A stretch of DNA of 64,000 nucleotides, taken from Rhynochetos jubatus. Taxonomy: Eukaryota; Chordata; Aves; Eurypygiformes; Rhynochetidae. Of this stretch, positions 1-13,555 are shown piece after piece. Below the pieces are notes generated by a model. The model saw only the letters and a program-made list of their open reading frames with translations. It was not told where the DNA came from and made no database searches. The translations under genes and the position numbers were made by a program. Every line of letters begins with the position of its first letter. Position 1 is the stretch's first letter. The stretch spans positions 36,715,857 to 36,779,856 of the forward strand of contig CM050690.1 in NCBI GenBank assembly GCA_027574665.1, in the 5' to 3' direction.

Positions 1-1167
1 AAAAGAAAACATAGTTTAAAAAGTCAGTGAGGACCAGACGTACTCTGATATCTATATAAGGCACTATCACTGAAATAAAATTGTCCACAAGGGGATATTT
101 TTAGCAAAACAACCATAGTTCTTACCATTCAGCTGAAATAGTTAAAATATATGCTCCTTTGACAATAACAAATCTTAAGGCATGCCAGTTTACAGTTTAA
201 AAATAATGAAGACACACAAATTGAACAAAGCATTCTCCTCAAACATGACTAAATTATGTCTCCAGTATTTAGCCAGACGATGCATAAAAGGGAAAAATGT
301 TTCCATTTATATTAATAATAGCAAAAATATTGAAATATTGTCACACACTTGTCCTTAATTCTTTGGCTGTTTTTATTTCATTTCTGAAAATTGGTATATA
401 TTTAGCGTTCTTTTTGGTTTTGTACCATGTTCTTACAATTTGTTGAGACAAATATGTAAGACTAACCTTACCAGAATGTCTTTTCCTGCAGCTCACCTCT
501 TATTAATAATTAGAAAGTTTGATATTTCAGTTTGTTTTAATGTTGGGGGTTTTTTCATGAAGTTAGATCCTCAATACTGTAGTTCGAATGATAGATATAG
601 TTCGGTATCTCTTTCTCCAGTTATAACTTATTTAGTAATTTCAATGAGGGCTTAACATTTCCTCAGAGAATAAGAGAATTCTGACTGAATTCCAGCTATT
701 GGATTACCACTTATCTTACCAAAACTACCTGTACAGATTAATCCATATAACAAGGTTACACACTTGTCAGTACCTTCTTCACGACTTTACAGTTTCAAAC
801 AGAAATGGTAATATTCTGCCATAACATTTAAGATTGGGTTAAAGAATTCATCAAGTTCAAAAACTGCTTAGTCTGTAAAACTAGAGTCTACTATGACAGG
901 TAGGTTAAAAACTCTTCAGATTCCAGTCGCTGAAGAACTACTAGCATCATGCAGGCAACCAACACTGTCAGTTTTCTTCCAGTGATTCAGAAAATTCAGC
1001 TTCTAAGGTGCAAAGATAGAGTGCTCCAGGACGCAGTGTGAAAGTTTACTGCAGTGACAGATATGTCACGTTTCAGGACAAGGGCTTCCAGCACAGGTCA
1101 GGAAAGCAGGAATTCCTGACATACTCAATGATAGTGAAACAATTATTAGTGAGCTCTGCAGCCGTCA
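1..1167. other. intergenic, no gene seen
   Basis: AT-rich sequence downstream of TLE4. Only short open frames without recognisable content, and no repeat family recognised. Confidence 0.7.
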
Positions 1168-1351
1168 ACATAAGAAGGATATTGACTGGTTGGAGCAAGT
1201 CCAGAGGAGGCCACGAAAATTATCAGAGGGCTGGAGCACCTCTCCTACAAAGAAAGGCTGAGAGAGTTGGGCTTGTCCAGCCTGGAGAAGAGAAGGCTCC
1301 AGGGAGACCCTATTGCAGCCTTCCAGTACCTGAAGGGGTCGACAAGAAAGT

Positions 1352-1385
<34 letters not shown>

Positions 1386-1640
1386 TTTTTAAAAGGGCCT
1401 GTAGTGGCAGGACAAGGGGTAATAGGTTTAAATCGAAAGTGGGCAGATTTAGATAAAATATCAGGAAGAAGTTCTTCATTGGTGGTGAATCACTGGAACA
1501 GGTTGCCCAGAGAAGTTGTGGATGCCCCATCCTTGGTTGTTTCCAAGGCCAGGCTGGATGAGGCTTTGAGCAATCTGGTCTAGTGGATCATCAGCTAGAT
1601 GATCTTTAAGGTCCCTTCCAACTCAAACTATTCTGGTTTT
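1168..1640 (+). mobile_element. CR1 LINE fragment interrupted by a poly-G run
   Basis: Plus-strand CR1 3' end: GGAGCAAGTCCAGAGGAGGC, TCCAGCCTGGAGAAGAGAAG, AACAGGTTGCCCAGAGAAGT, ending AAGGTCCCTTCCAACTCAAA. It is 5' truncated. A run of 31 G sits where CR1 normally has about one short G-rich segment. The open frames here on both strands are CR1 remnants, not host genes. Confidence 0.9.
1352..1382 (+). repeat. homopolymer run of 31 G
   Basis: 31 consecutive G, preceded by AAAGT and followed by CACTTTTTAAAAGG. It could form G-quadruplexes. Exact length is unreliable in any assembly. Confidence 0.85.
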
Positions 1641-3095
1641 AAACTGTTGGATTTATTTGGGGTTATATAGAACTCCATATTCTAATTTTGATTGTCTTAG
1701 ACCCAAAGACACAGGTTAAGTGTCAGTGTGTGTGACTCATATCTCTTATTTTTAAATGTATATCTGAAAGTGATAAATAAAATAAGTGAGAAACACACCA
1801 TTACATAGGTATTAAAATTCTGTGCCACAACACAAGATTTACAATCTGTGGCCATTAGTGTTTGACCAAAAAGATTAACAATAGGGACTTTTTTTCCTAT
1901 GAATATCGGATGGAATTTACAGTGAATAAGCATTACAATACAGTAACTGTAAAAATACTGCGAGGAAACTTTAGAGTGTTTCAATGAAGGTACTGCCTGT
2001 TAGCAAGGATATATTTTCTAAGTATTTTTTTTCAAAGTTTATAAATTGGTCATAAATAAGTGTATTTCAAATGGAACTCCAAGTTCCAGAATTCAGTCTA
2101 ATAAATTCTAATGATACATATGATAATGTATGATTTTCACAATTGTCCGTGTGTTTTCCTGTATTTTATTTAAAGATTCAGCATCAAAATAATCTTTATA
2201 TTTAGACATACATCAAACACAGACACACCGATGTTTCAACACTGGTTTTGCACTTCTCATAAATGAATATTTACCTCTTAAAAACAAACAACACTTTTTG
2301 CGATATCTATTAATAAAAAGAAAATTATTATTGTAGTGTTGCTGTCAGGAAAGCTGGACTTCATATTTGGTCTTCTGGAAATATGGTTTTCATTTTATTT
2401 TCTGAGAAGCAATTATACCTCTATATGTTTTTTGGAATTTAACAAACAGATGAATACCATATTTTCCCTGTATAGCACTAGCATTCACAGCAGAAGTACG
2501 CAAGCCAGATTTTTTCTTAATGTTCGCATTTTGTTTTTTAGAGTCTGTCAGAGATGACCTGAAAGCTTACAAATAAAATAACTTTCTCACAAATATGTAG
2601 TAATTTTAATGGAAGGCTAAGGGGCATATAAAAGTATACAAACTTGGATTAAAATAAAGATTAACATTTTGTTCTGGTGTGAAATTTTTTTTTTTTTTAA
2701 ATTGGGTTAAAAGAAAAACACACACAAAATTTTGCTAGAAAGAGAGGAAAGCTAACCTTTTCGAAACCACATAGAGAGTGGACACTGTTCTCTCTGTTCA
2801 AGAGGCTTTGGGGAATGTGTGATAAGTATGCAGTAGAGAAAATCTGCTGAACGTTCTGCTCCAGGCACACAGCTGCTTCCTCAACTGCAGGCTATTAGCT
2901 ATACTGTTGACTATGCCTCTCCTGGAGGCAGGTGCCTCCATAGCACCTGCCCTCTTCCTCGACCACTTCCCCTCAACCCTGATGGAGAACAGTGCCTTTA
3001 CACAGCAGCACCATGGCTGCCTTCTCCCCATCTCCCCAGTTACATTTGCTAGTTGTATAGAGCTGGAGAGACAGTGGTGAGCACCAGGGAATGTA

Positions 3096-3141
3096 TGCCA
3101 TGTCCTGTTTACAGTCATATACTTGTAAACAGGACATGGCA
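3096..3141. repeat. 17-bp perfect inverted repeat (hairpin) with 12-base loop
   Basis: Left arm TGCCATGTCCTGTTTAC (3096-3112), right arm GTAAACAGGACATGGCA (3125-3141), loop AGTCATATACTT. The loop sequence recurs immediately after the right arm. Confidence 0.92.
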
Positions 3142-3149
3142 GTCATATA

Positions 3150-3170
3150 CTTGCAGTCATATACTGCAAG
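3150..3170. repeat. second hairpin, 7-bp arms, reusing the loop motif
   Basis: Arms CTTGCAG (3150-3156) and CTGCAAG (3164-3170) around TCATATA. The AGTCATATAC motif occurs three times, at 3113, 3141 and 3155. Confidence 0.85.
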
Positions 3171-6100
3171 TCTGTCCTGAGTCTACAACCCATATAGCAG
3201 TGGTGCCCCCATCTCAACCATTATTGTCTACAATGAGAAATTCCGTACAAATATTATCATATTCATGAAATACATGTCCCCACGTCTGATACAGCCTTGA
3301 TAGCCTCATACAAAATGGTATACACTGATGCAATTTATTCCTGGTTAAAATTAAGATTATAATTCCAAAACAAATTACTTTTTGCCTTGCAGCAGTTTAC
3401 CTACTGTGTACAAAGTAGTGCAAACCATCATAATGTTTATAACTACAATTTATCTTCCATTTCACAATCACCTTTATTTTACATTCATTTTATCTGTAAA
3501 GCTAGCTTTTACTGGATGCAAGTAAAATGATAAGACTGAAAATATGGTAGCTAACATTGCAAGCTCTCAAAATTTTTGCTGAGATAGAAACCAAATTCTC
3601 AAAATTGAAAGTTCACTGTATGAGAAAAGGCCCTGTCCCTCCTGAACCTGAGTGTTTGGGAAAATGACAAAAGTGTAATAGAGGAAACTAAAATGAATGA
3701 GGTTTGGTGAGCTACAGAAAAGGAAAATATGAAAATTATTCATTAAATAAACATACTGACAGGTTTGTATCATGAACCAGTTTCAATAAACACTATAGCA
3801 CATGCTTAAGTACTGATCTTCAGTGTATATTTAAGTGTTATGTTGAACAGAGATTTTTCATGTGAAGCAATGTTTGCCTGCTTTACTGACTCACAACCTG
3901 TTGTATTTTCTGCAAAGAACAAGAATATCTTACTTACGTTTTACACTCAGACACTTTTCTCATTGTTGTCATCCCTTTTTAACAGTTCAAGTGAATGACT
4001 ATAAAGAAAACATCCTTGACATAGATAAAATATTGGGCCTGTGTATCCTTTAAAAGGATCCTTTCATGCTGCTTGGAAAAAACATAAATGGGGACAGTAA
4101 CAGTAGCACTATACAGCTCTGCTACGATTAACAAGACTAAAAGGATTAACATTTAGTATTTATTTTATGAGGGACACAATGGTATTCTGGAAGATCACAC
4201 AGAGAAAACACTTGCAAAAAAATCTGGATTTTTTTTTTGACGAGTGAAGGTTTCTGTTAGCATTATTTGTAATTTCAGAGCATATGGTTTCTGGCAACCA
4301 CTGAAAAATGACATCATCTTTGACCCCAGAAATACGAGTGATAAATATAAGAGGATTATAAACCATTTTCCATAGTGCTTTCATGCTACTTCCTAGCTTG
4401 TCAAAATGATTGCCTTAGAAGCAAAGTAGTAAATATTTAAAAGTCTTCGTTGTTGGCAGATTTAGCTTGTTAACTGTGAAGGCAACATTAGCATAAATAT
4501 CTTCTAAATAGTACCATTATTGCTCTCTGGATGTTCATATGACCAGGCCAGAGCTGAGCTGAGATCATCACCACCCACCAATGGGAAAGAGCTTGCTACA
4601 CGTTTTGGAAGCCACTTCTTTTCCTTGGCCATGGCTTACTCTCCTAGCCTTTTTTTTCTCTAGTTACTATTCCCCATCCCTATGTGTCCAAAGCCTCAGA
4701 GCTTATGCTTGATACCAACCAAACACAGGCTCCCTTTCCTTTGAAAGGTTGTCCCTGGAGGCACGACTCTGCCACAGAGCCTCGTGTCGCACACATTGGC
4801 TTGCCAATGCAAAGCGCTTTAGCTCCACGGATGACGAGCCTTAAGGGAGACCTGAATATCTCCATCATCTGTCTCAAAGCATTCTGAGGGGGTGGGCGTT
4901 GGCCTTTCTCCCACTTCCTACAAGCTGTAGAGAGCAAACGGCAACAGCATTAGAAGACAGCAGTTGCCTGTCGCAGTTTGCTACTTTACAGCATTAATGT
5001 CATCACATAAGCTGTTATGATGAAGTACCAGGTGCATAGAAACACAAAGAGCATCAATAAAAAAGCAGTGCACTTAATATATTTTGATAAAATATATAAA
5101 GTATATATAAACCTCTCATTTAATTTCCTTATCGTAGGGTGTTAAATTAAAACTAGAGATATTTTAGAAATCTAGCAGCAGGGTATTTACATTAAGGCAC
5201 ATTTTCTCCTGGGGAAAAGGAGAGAAAGGCTAATAGATTATTTCATTCTTGTGTAACCCTACTGTAAGTATTTATTTATTTGTTTGTAGAATTTATTTCC
5301 CATATATGATCAAGCAAGCTAGTGTCAGGAACTGCAGTGTTGAGGGCTTAAAATAACAAGTGAATAACACTGTGCTGCAGTTCTAGATGCAGGAGAAGGG
5401 ACATAGAATCAAACCTCCAGGTTTATTTACTGTATTTGGCTACACACATTTAATTAGATACATGGCTGCCCTGTACAGGGAATATGATTGAAACCAGGCT
5501 ATCTGTTAGACATTCCAAGCGCGGAGTCGTGGAAACGCTTCTATAAGGAGCGCTTAGTCATTTGGAGTTTAAAGAGAGAACCTCAGAACATTGGCACCAC
5601 TCACATGAACCTAATTAACAGCAGGATTAAGCCTTGTATCAGGATATACCTAAGGAATGTAATTGCACGTATGCTCAGGCACCCTCACACCGCCTCCGAA
5701 TTCAAAATTAATATACGATGCATAAAGTATCTTTGCAGACCTGGAGTCACATGGTGTGGACTCTCTATGAACTAAAAAAATCTGTCTGGCATCTGTCGCT
5801 GTTAAAGGATAACTTGTGTAAGTAAGGTTGCAAAGCACTGTATAGTTATAAATCCAAGACAACAAAGTATATACCCACCCTGTCCAGGAGAAGCAGAGGA
5901 CCAATGGCTAACCTTTATATCCCTATTGAGTCAGCCCAAAATAAAGAAACTCACTAGCACTGAATGAAAGGAGCTTCCACAAAGACTAATTTTAAATAGG
6001 AAACATGCTGCTCAAAAATCAATTTTAGGTGAAGGCGATTTGAAATAATTAAATTTCTCACATTTTATGTCCAAAACTGGTAAGGTATTACAGTTTTTCA

Positions 6101-6755
6101 CAGAATTATTTTAAATAATTGATGATTGTTTACCAGTGTCAGCTTATCCTTTGATGTTTGTCATATTATTTTTCTTTTAGAAAGCATTTATAGCTTCATA
6201 GTAGGATTGTTTTATCATCAGTAAACTGACATATCATAGGTTATTGTTTACACAGAGCTCCAGTCCTGATTTCACCAGATCAACAGAAAAATATCACATT
6301 AAATTTAATAACACCGAGATGAACATTTTCACCTTCTTTCAACTTTCTGGACAGAAAGCATACAGGATCCTCATATCCACACGCACAGAGCCCTGGGAAA
6401 GTCAAACACATACATTCTGACTCATACAAGTAACAGTATGTGCCCCTACCTGTAAAGGGGAATAGGAATCTCACACTGATGGAACCAACATTGCTGTTAT
6501 ATTAATTATACCTGTATCACAAGAACTGGAGATTCAGATGTCAATACTTTGTGCAAACAATTGCTCTGTGTTTTTACCTTTTCTACCAAAAGAGTACATA
6601 CTATAAACTGCATTGATAATCGTGGTGGGTTAGTTTCTTTTCTTTTGATTTTAAAGTCAATGTATCTAAACAACAATGGCTGGATAAATCTCATCTCATA
6701 TTTAAGAGAAATGTGAATTTCTAACCATATTTTTACATGGGCCAAGAGTTTCCTT

Positions 6756-6779
6756 AAAAAAAAAAAAAAAAAAAAAAAA
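6756..6779 (+). repeat. 24-base A homopolymer
   Basis: Uninterrupted run of A. No retrocopy or SINE body was recognised next to it. Confidence 0.8.
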
Positions 6780-9700
6780 GGTCCAAGCCCAACCGCCACA
6801 ATGCAGAAACTAGAAAAGAAACAAAAAGAAGTCAGTATCAATTGCTCAACATTTATCACATGGTACTCTGGGGTCTAGTTTATTAATTTCTTTAATCTTT
6901 GAGAATCTCAGTGCACTATTTTTATCTAAAACATTCTGTAAGTCTTAAATTCTTTTTTTTTCTATTTGGAAATTTAAGAGAATTTATGGAAATGAGAAAA
7001 ATTACAAGCAATATTGTTGCTTGGATGAGGTTGTCTTTTTCTCAGAAGAGAGATAATGAAGTTACAAGGAGGGCCCACGACCCACCCATACTGAAGGGGA
7101 AGATACTGTGCTCAGCCTCCCCTTGCTGACACTCACATCCAACCTGTGAGTTACCCTTAAAATTTTCCAGCTAACCTTCCTAAAATATTATCTACAAAAT
7201 GAATCAAATCAGCTTCTTTCAAGCTACCCTTTGTAGTGTTTTAGCTAATCTGATTCATTTGGCCCTAAGCAGTTTACAGAACATTCATATAAACAGCTTT
7301 CCTAGCAATACAGCAGGTACAAACCTCCAGATGGAGGGCAAAGAAAGACACAAGACTGTGTAAAGGCAGGGGAACAACTATGTCTCTCCCTGTTAGAGCT
7401 GCTCATAAAGCCATCACATCTGTCTTCTTCTGTCTTCCACTCTTATCCTGCTTTGTATACAGCCTCTTGGAAAAATAAAATATGTCATCCTTTAGATGAC
7501 TGAAAGTGATCCATTAGTATTGATATAACACTTTGAACTGGAGCAAATCCATCTTCAGGTCTGTGTGTGACGTACACACGCAGGCTCACACACTTGGGTA
7601 CATGCTTGTGTCTCCATTATCAGCCATTGTGATATGGAGGAACTGCAGACTAGAGTAGATGAGAATCAAGTAGATGAAGAGGAATAGCTAAGGGATCTGA
7701 AATTTGCATATGCTACATCGTGTAAAGGTTTGGAAACTTCACAAAGAACGACAGATGATGCAAAATATAGTACATGTTTGAAGGAATTAAAATAAAAAGT
7801 TATTCCCTCAAAGCTAAGAAAAGTGGCATGCATATATGTCTGTACATAAGTGGTTACTGTAAGAAAGCCAAAATTGTAAACGGGAATAAGCTAAGATCAA
7901 GATCAACTGTCAAAAAAATCTAAACAAAACCAAACCCCAACAGCAAAAAATGCATTGAGACAAGTGAGAAAGATCTGGCGCAGCTGCCTGATCTAAACTT
8001 AAAACTAAACTGAAAACGTGCAACAGCAATGCCTTGTCAACACTAAAACAGAATATGGAGCAAAATGCACAAAGATAATTAGAGGTTTTCAACACCTCTT
8101 GCCTAAAGATGATTTTTAGTTGGCAATACCAGAAAGGCTGTGGTGATAGCCAACCAGGCCTATGTATAGATCACCATCTGGAACGTTAAGGCTGGTAGAA
8201 AACTTGAGAGCAGATGACTACGCTCAGATCTTACATAGCAACTTTATAAGTGAGAAGCAAGAATGTTACGGACCTTGTCTATTATAAGCTCAAGAAACAT
8301 CAGCAATCTTCAAACCAGTTCCTGCAAAGGCTCTGGCTCAGGACAGATGGAATGAATGAAAGAGACCAAAAGCAACAAAAAGCATCTATTCCCCACACAT
8401 CATAGAAATCTATCATTTAATTTAATTTCCCATTCCAAAGGCTAATGATAGAAATAACAATGCAAATGGAGATTCACATGAAGAGCAGATCCTAAATCTG
8501 GCTATAACTACAGCAAGGACTGTTTGTGGGTTGAGGTCTCCTGCATGGTGCGTTCGGCTTTCCTGATTTTTCAGAACATGATCATGCAATCTTACATTGC
8601 TCCAAAATATCTTTTTTCTATTCATTACATTTTAAAATGGTAAAATAGAAAGCTAGTGAACTGAAAATGTAATATTACTGTCTTGGAAGAGGGATTGGCA
8701 GCTTTAGTCATGAAAATAAAATTCTAGCATTTCTGATATTTTTATTTTGATTGACAGATAACTTCTTATGGCTTTAAAACAGAAAATTATATGTATGTTT
8801 TTGAGATGTAAAATACTCTGGCTAAATGCTCAAAAATAACAAACACGTAACTCTGCCAAAATCTCATGTGTCCAAGTATAAGGCATACTATAAACAAACA
8901 AACACCCATTCAAATGTAAGGAAAAAAAAAAAAAAGATTTCATAAAGCCACAAACAAAATTAAGGCTAGTTCACTCATCTAATGATGGACCAACCATTAC
9001 CAAAGAAAGCACGACAGACTTTTCTATAGCTGTACTATTTAAGGGTCTCTTTACAAAGAGCTGCACTGTGTTTATCTTGTCTACAAGAGAACTCTGGACC
9101 CATAAAACACCATGGCTGTGACAACAGAAGATGCAGCCACTCCCTGCTTCTCAGTGCTACATGCTGTCAGATGGCATTGCTGCCCCTGGATGACCATCTC
9201 ATCTGAGCTTGTTACCCAAATTAACTGCAAAAAACTAGGCTAGAGAATGCTCACCCAAACAGCTGTGCCAAGAAATATCAGAGAAAAGTCATGACTGCTA
9301 GGCAGCCGGTGATGGTAGTTGTTAGCATGAACCAATTCACCTAGCAGAGGTGCATCACAAAGAGGATGTATTTCTACAGAAAGAAAATACTTGTCTTGGA
9401 AAGATGACAAAGCAAGTGAACCACACAGAAAAAGGGTATTTTCCCTCATTTTTCATGTGAGAAGTTAAGTGGCAGTGGAATTATTCCCTCTGTTCTATGA
9501 AACACATGTCTTGCAATCATTGGGACACAAATCTGCTCAAATCTTTTGCCAAAGCATGACCTGAGCAATCTGCTTGAGGTCATTTCTGGCACCAGTAAGA
9601 GCCAATGTTGTGTCCCGAGATTCAGACCAGTGTCTTACTAGAAACAGGTTTCCATTCACCAAAGAAGTAGCTGAACATGGTGCAAAATAGCCATAAATTT

Positions 9701-9847
9701 AGATTTGTACCTTCCTCCAGTATTGCCATCTGCTTGACAGCAGGCTCAATATGATTTAACAGAGTGCCCTGGCAGTCGAGGGCAAACAGCATCCTGTGTT
9801 GCGTTAGACACAGTGTAAGCAACTAGCCAGTCAAGAGGGCATTATCC

Positions 9848-10360
9848 TGCTGTATTTAGTCTTGTTGCACCCCCATCTTGTATGCTGTGTGCACTTCTGG
9901 GCCCCACAGATTAAGAAAGATGTTAAGGTATTTGAATGCATCCAGAGGAAAGCAAGAAAGCTGGCGAAAGGGCTGGAAGGAACTTCCCATGAGGAGCTGC
10001 TAAGGGTTGTCTGTTTTGGAGAAGAGGAGGCTGAGAGGCAACCTCATAGCTCTCTACAGTTTCCTGAGTAGCTGAGCTCCCTGATATCCAGTCATAGGAC
10101 ACATGCGAATGATTCAAAGCTGTGCCAGGAGAGGTTTAGACTGGACATTAGGAAGCATTCCTTTGCTCCAGGCTGGTCAAACCCTGGAACAGGCTTCCCA
10201 GAGAGGTGGTTGATGTCTCAAACCTGTTAGTGTTTAATAGGCATTTGCACAATTACCTTAATAATTTGCTTTAACCTTTGGTCAGCCCTGAAGTGGTCAG
10301 GTAGTTGGACTACAAGATTGTTGTAGGCCCCTTCCAACTGAAACAATCTATTCTTCCTAT
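9848..10360 (+). mobile_element. CR1 LINE, old 3' fragment
   Basis: CR1 text in the plus orientation: CTGTGTGCACTTCTGGGCCC, GAGGAGCTGCTAAGGGTTGT, CCTGGAACAGGCTTCCCAGA, ending at GCCCCTTCCAACTGAAACAA. It is strongly diverged with small indels and no intact frame. Confidence 0.88.
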
Positions 10361-12475
10361 TCTAAAATGTCTATTAATTTTATTCATACTCAAACTCTTG
10401 TTAGCTACTAACAAAGGCAGTGCTGGGCTTTACCGTTCTTTAGAACAGTTGGCATCCTTTAGACATGCTTTAGACTGATCTTCACTTAGAGAAGACTAGA
10501 GGCCTGTCTATTTTGGGAAAAGCACTGGAGTAGTTACTGCAGGCCAACTCCCTTACTCCCTTGCTCAAAATTAATTTCTGGAATGGCAGTTTATTTCTCT
10601 TACTTCATTCTGGAAATACTACAATTTTCACCAAGCAGGGATACAGTGGTTATGGGAGGAGCTGTTTTCCAAAGCTACTCCAGTATCATGCAGTATTTTG
10701 AGGGTATGTTAAGTGAACATAGACTGAGTAAGAAAAAAACAGACTATTCCAAGAACATGCCCATCTGAATCTACACTAAGAATTATGAAGTCCGTTCATG
10801 TATCTTAGTATTTTCTCAAGATCTGGTCTACAGTCTCTTCATTCAGAAATACTGCATTATCTGTGGGAACTAGACAGAGGTATATTCAGTGTTCGCCAAT
10901 TCTTAGTCTGGCAGTCAAAAGTAACATCTGCTTCATACCCATATTTTTCATTCTTGTTTTAACAGTCATGAACACTTTCTCAAACTGAAAAAGAACAAGG
11001 CTGCAATTCAGATAAATTAAGATTTCTGAACTCTGAAAACGGCACTTATTCACCAAATCAGAAGAAAATTGATTTTATTCCCAGAATGTCACACTACACA
11101 AGTACTAGACAAGGTTTCAGCAGTCTTGCTCATCCATTTTCTTTTCAGTTTTGCAATCCCAAAAACACCAGTGATGATAAGCATTCAGGAACATACAGTT
11201 TAATCACCTCAGCCACCCACATCACATATGCACTCCAAAGAGCTGTTGAAACCTTCATACTAAGAGTCTGAAAGTCTTCATACTAAGAAACTTAACAATA
11301 GTAAGTTGATCACTGAAGTCTTGGGAGTAGAGGGCCTTTGGGAAATTAATCAAATTATGAATACATATTCTCTTAATACTCACACTGTGGAATATTATAA
11401 ATGAAGATACATTTCCAAATATAAAGAGGCAAAGTAAAATCTCTCTTTTCAGTTTCAGGAGATTTTTATATCCCATGTTCTCCCACTCTGAGAAAAGAAT
11501 TACATAAATATTTACATAGGGTATACAAGCACTGCAATATACTAACAAGGAACAAGTATAATTACCACACAAAAAGACAATCATATGAAAGAACGAGTTC
11601 TGTAGAACATATAAAACCTTTCTTCACATATAATTACACGTTTTCCCTGGACAGAAAAAGTTCACAATATATTCTTACATGATTTCCTGAAGCTGAGCCT
11701 TACATGACTCTGATTTAAAAAGAAAAGAAAAAAAAAAAAAAGAGTACAAACTCACTTCTATTACAACAAATTTAACATCAAAAAATACATTTTTTCCAAC
11801 ATAAAGAAGTTTCCTTCTCCTTTATCCAAGATAACTTAAAAATCCTAATGCTTAACGATTCCCATTAAAATTGAACTTCTGTTTTAAGAACTGTAATCAC
11901 GTCAGGCTCACCTGAACTTCAAGTGCTACCACATTTCAGGACTTAGATATCTAAGACACAGTTCTTCTCTGAAATGTTTCACTCACTCTTTCATCTTGAA
12001 ACAGACAGAGCAGAAAGACTGAAACAGAAAACCAGCCAAAAGTCCTAGGAAATTTAAAATTGGTCCACACAGCTGAAATACACACACATGTATTTTCAGT
12101 CAGCAATACTATAATTAGATGGTCTACTATGAAGTACAGCAATGAAAACAAAGGTGAGTTGAAAAGGAAGAGTAATAACATTTGCTGAATAAAATTGTTA
12201 TAAATTGGATCTCAGCCAGTCTAGAAATGTATCATGTAATGGGCCCTTTTAAGCAACTGGAAGGTTCAGGTTGCAGTTTGGAAACCCCAGTTTGAATGAG
12301 AGTGACAAACAGAAATCCCCCCCAGACCCATCTCCTCCACACAGCTCCAGCTTACCTGCTGTAGTAAAGGTTAACTGTTTCAAGCTTTGAATCAGAATTC
12401 TTCTGAACTAGTATTTACGAACTTCACCTACCATCAGTATTCCTTCCTCTAATTAATGTAAACAGATTGACTGTC
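10361..12475. other. intergenic, no gene seen
   Basis: AT-rich, no repeat or coding feature recognised beyond an A-rich tract at about 11718-11743. Confidence 0.7.
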
Positions 12476-13555
12476 AGAGAATCATATAATCTTTTAGGTT
12501 GGAAAAGACCTTTAAGATCATCAGGTCCAACCATTAACCTCACACTGCCAATACCACCACTAAACCATGCCCCTAAACACCTCATCCACACTTCCCTTAA
12601 ATACCTCCAGGGATGGTGACTAAACCACTTCACTGGCCAGACCTTCCCAATGCCTGATAACCCCTTCTGTGAAGAAATTTTTTCCCTGGCACACCTGAGG
12701 TCATTTCCTCTTGTCCTGTCACTCGTAACTTGGGAGAAGAGACCAACCCCCACCTCTGGGCAGCCTCCTTTCAAGTAGTTGTAGAGAACAATAAGGCCTC
12801 CCCTCAGCCTCCGCTTCTCCAGGCTGAACACCCCCAGCTCCCTCAGCCGCTCCCCACAGGATTTGTTCTCCAGACCCTTCCCCAGCTCCACTGCCCTTCT
12901 CTGGACACGCTCCAGCACCTCAGTGTCTTTCTTGCAGTGAGAGGCCCAAAACTGAACACAGGATTTGAGGTACAGCTTCACCAGTGCTCAGTACAGGGGG
13001 ACAATCACTGCCCTGGTCCTGCTGGCCACACTGTTTCTGATGCAGGTCAGGATGCCATTGGCCACCTTGGCCACCTGTGCACACTGTTAGTTCATATTCA
13101 GCTGGCCATCAACCAACATACCCTGGTCCTTTTCCACCGGGCAGCTTTCCAGCCCCTCGTCCCCAAGCCTGTAGTGTTGCAGGGGGTTGTTGTGGCCCAA
13201 GTGCAGGACATGGCACTTGGCCTTCTTAAATCTCATGCAGCTGGCCTCGGCCCATCGATTCCAGCCTGTCCAGATCCCTCTGCAGAAGCTTCCTGCCCTG
13301 AAACAGATCAACACTCCCTCCTAACTTGTTGTCATCTGCAAACTGACTGAGGGTACGCTGAGTATGGAGCCCTGAGGACCACCACTTCTTACTGGCCGAC
13401 AACTGGATTTAACTCCATCCACCACAACTCTTAGGGCCAGGCCATCCACCCGACTTTTGTGCCCTTTGAAGAGCACACCCATCCAAGCCATGAGCAGCCA
13501 GCTTCTCCAGGAGAACACTGTGGGAAACGCTGTCAAAGGCTTACTAAAGTTCAGT
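12476..13555 (-). mobile_element. CR1 LINE, about 1.1 kb, including remnants of the distal reverse-transcriptase ORF
   Basis: The 3' end is at 12476 (AATCATATAATCTTTTAGGT, GGTTGGAAAAGACC in minus orientation). The minus-strand peptides at 13087-13314 ([36 protein letters not shown]) and 13321-13578 ([10 protein letters not shown]) match the C-terminal part of CR1 ORF2. Stops and frame breaks show it is dead. The 206-codon plus-strand frame 12730-13350 is antisense to the element and is not a gene. Confidence 0.93.

Larger units (their letters stand above)
1641..9847. other. intergenic, no gene seen
   Basis: AT-rich. It holds the paired hairpins at 3096-3170, a 24-A run at 6756-6779 and a CpG-bearing segment at 5510-5760. 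Open frames are short and show no recognisable domains. Confidence 0.7.

Noticed and set aside
1038..1583. 181-codon plus-strand open frame with a glycine run
   Set aside because: It is CR1 sequence read through the poly-G tract; the glycines come from the G homopolymer.
12730..13350. 206-codon plus-strand open frame
   Set aside because: It runs antisense across a CR1 LINE. The minus strand carries the real CR1 ORF2 text, so this frame is a by-product.
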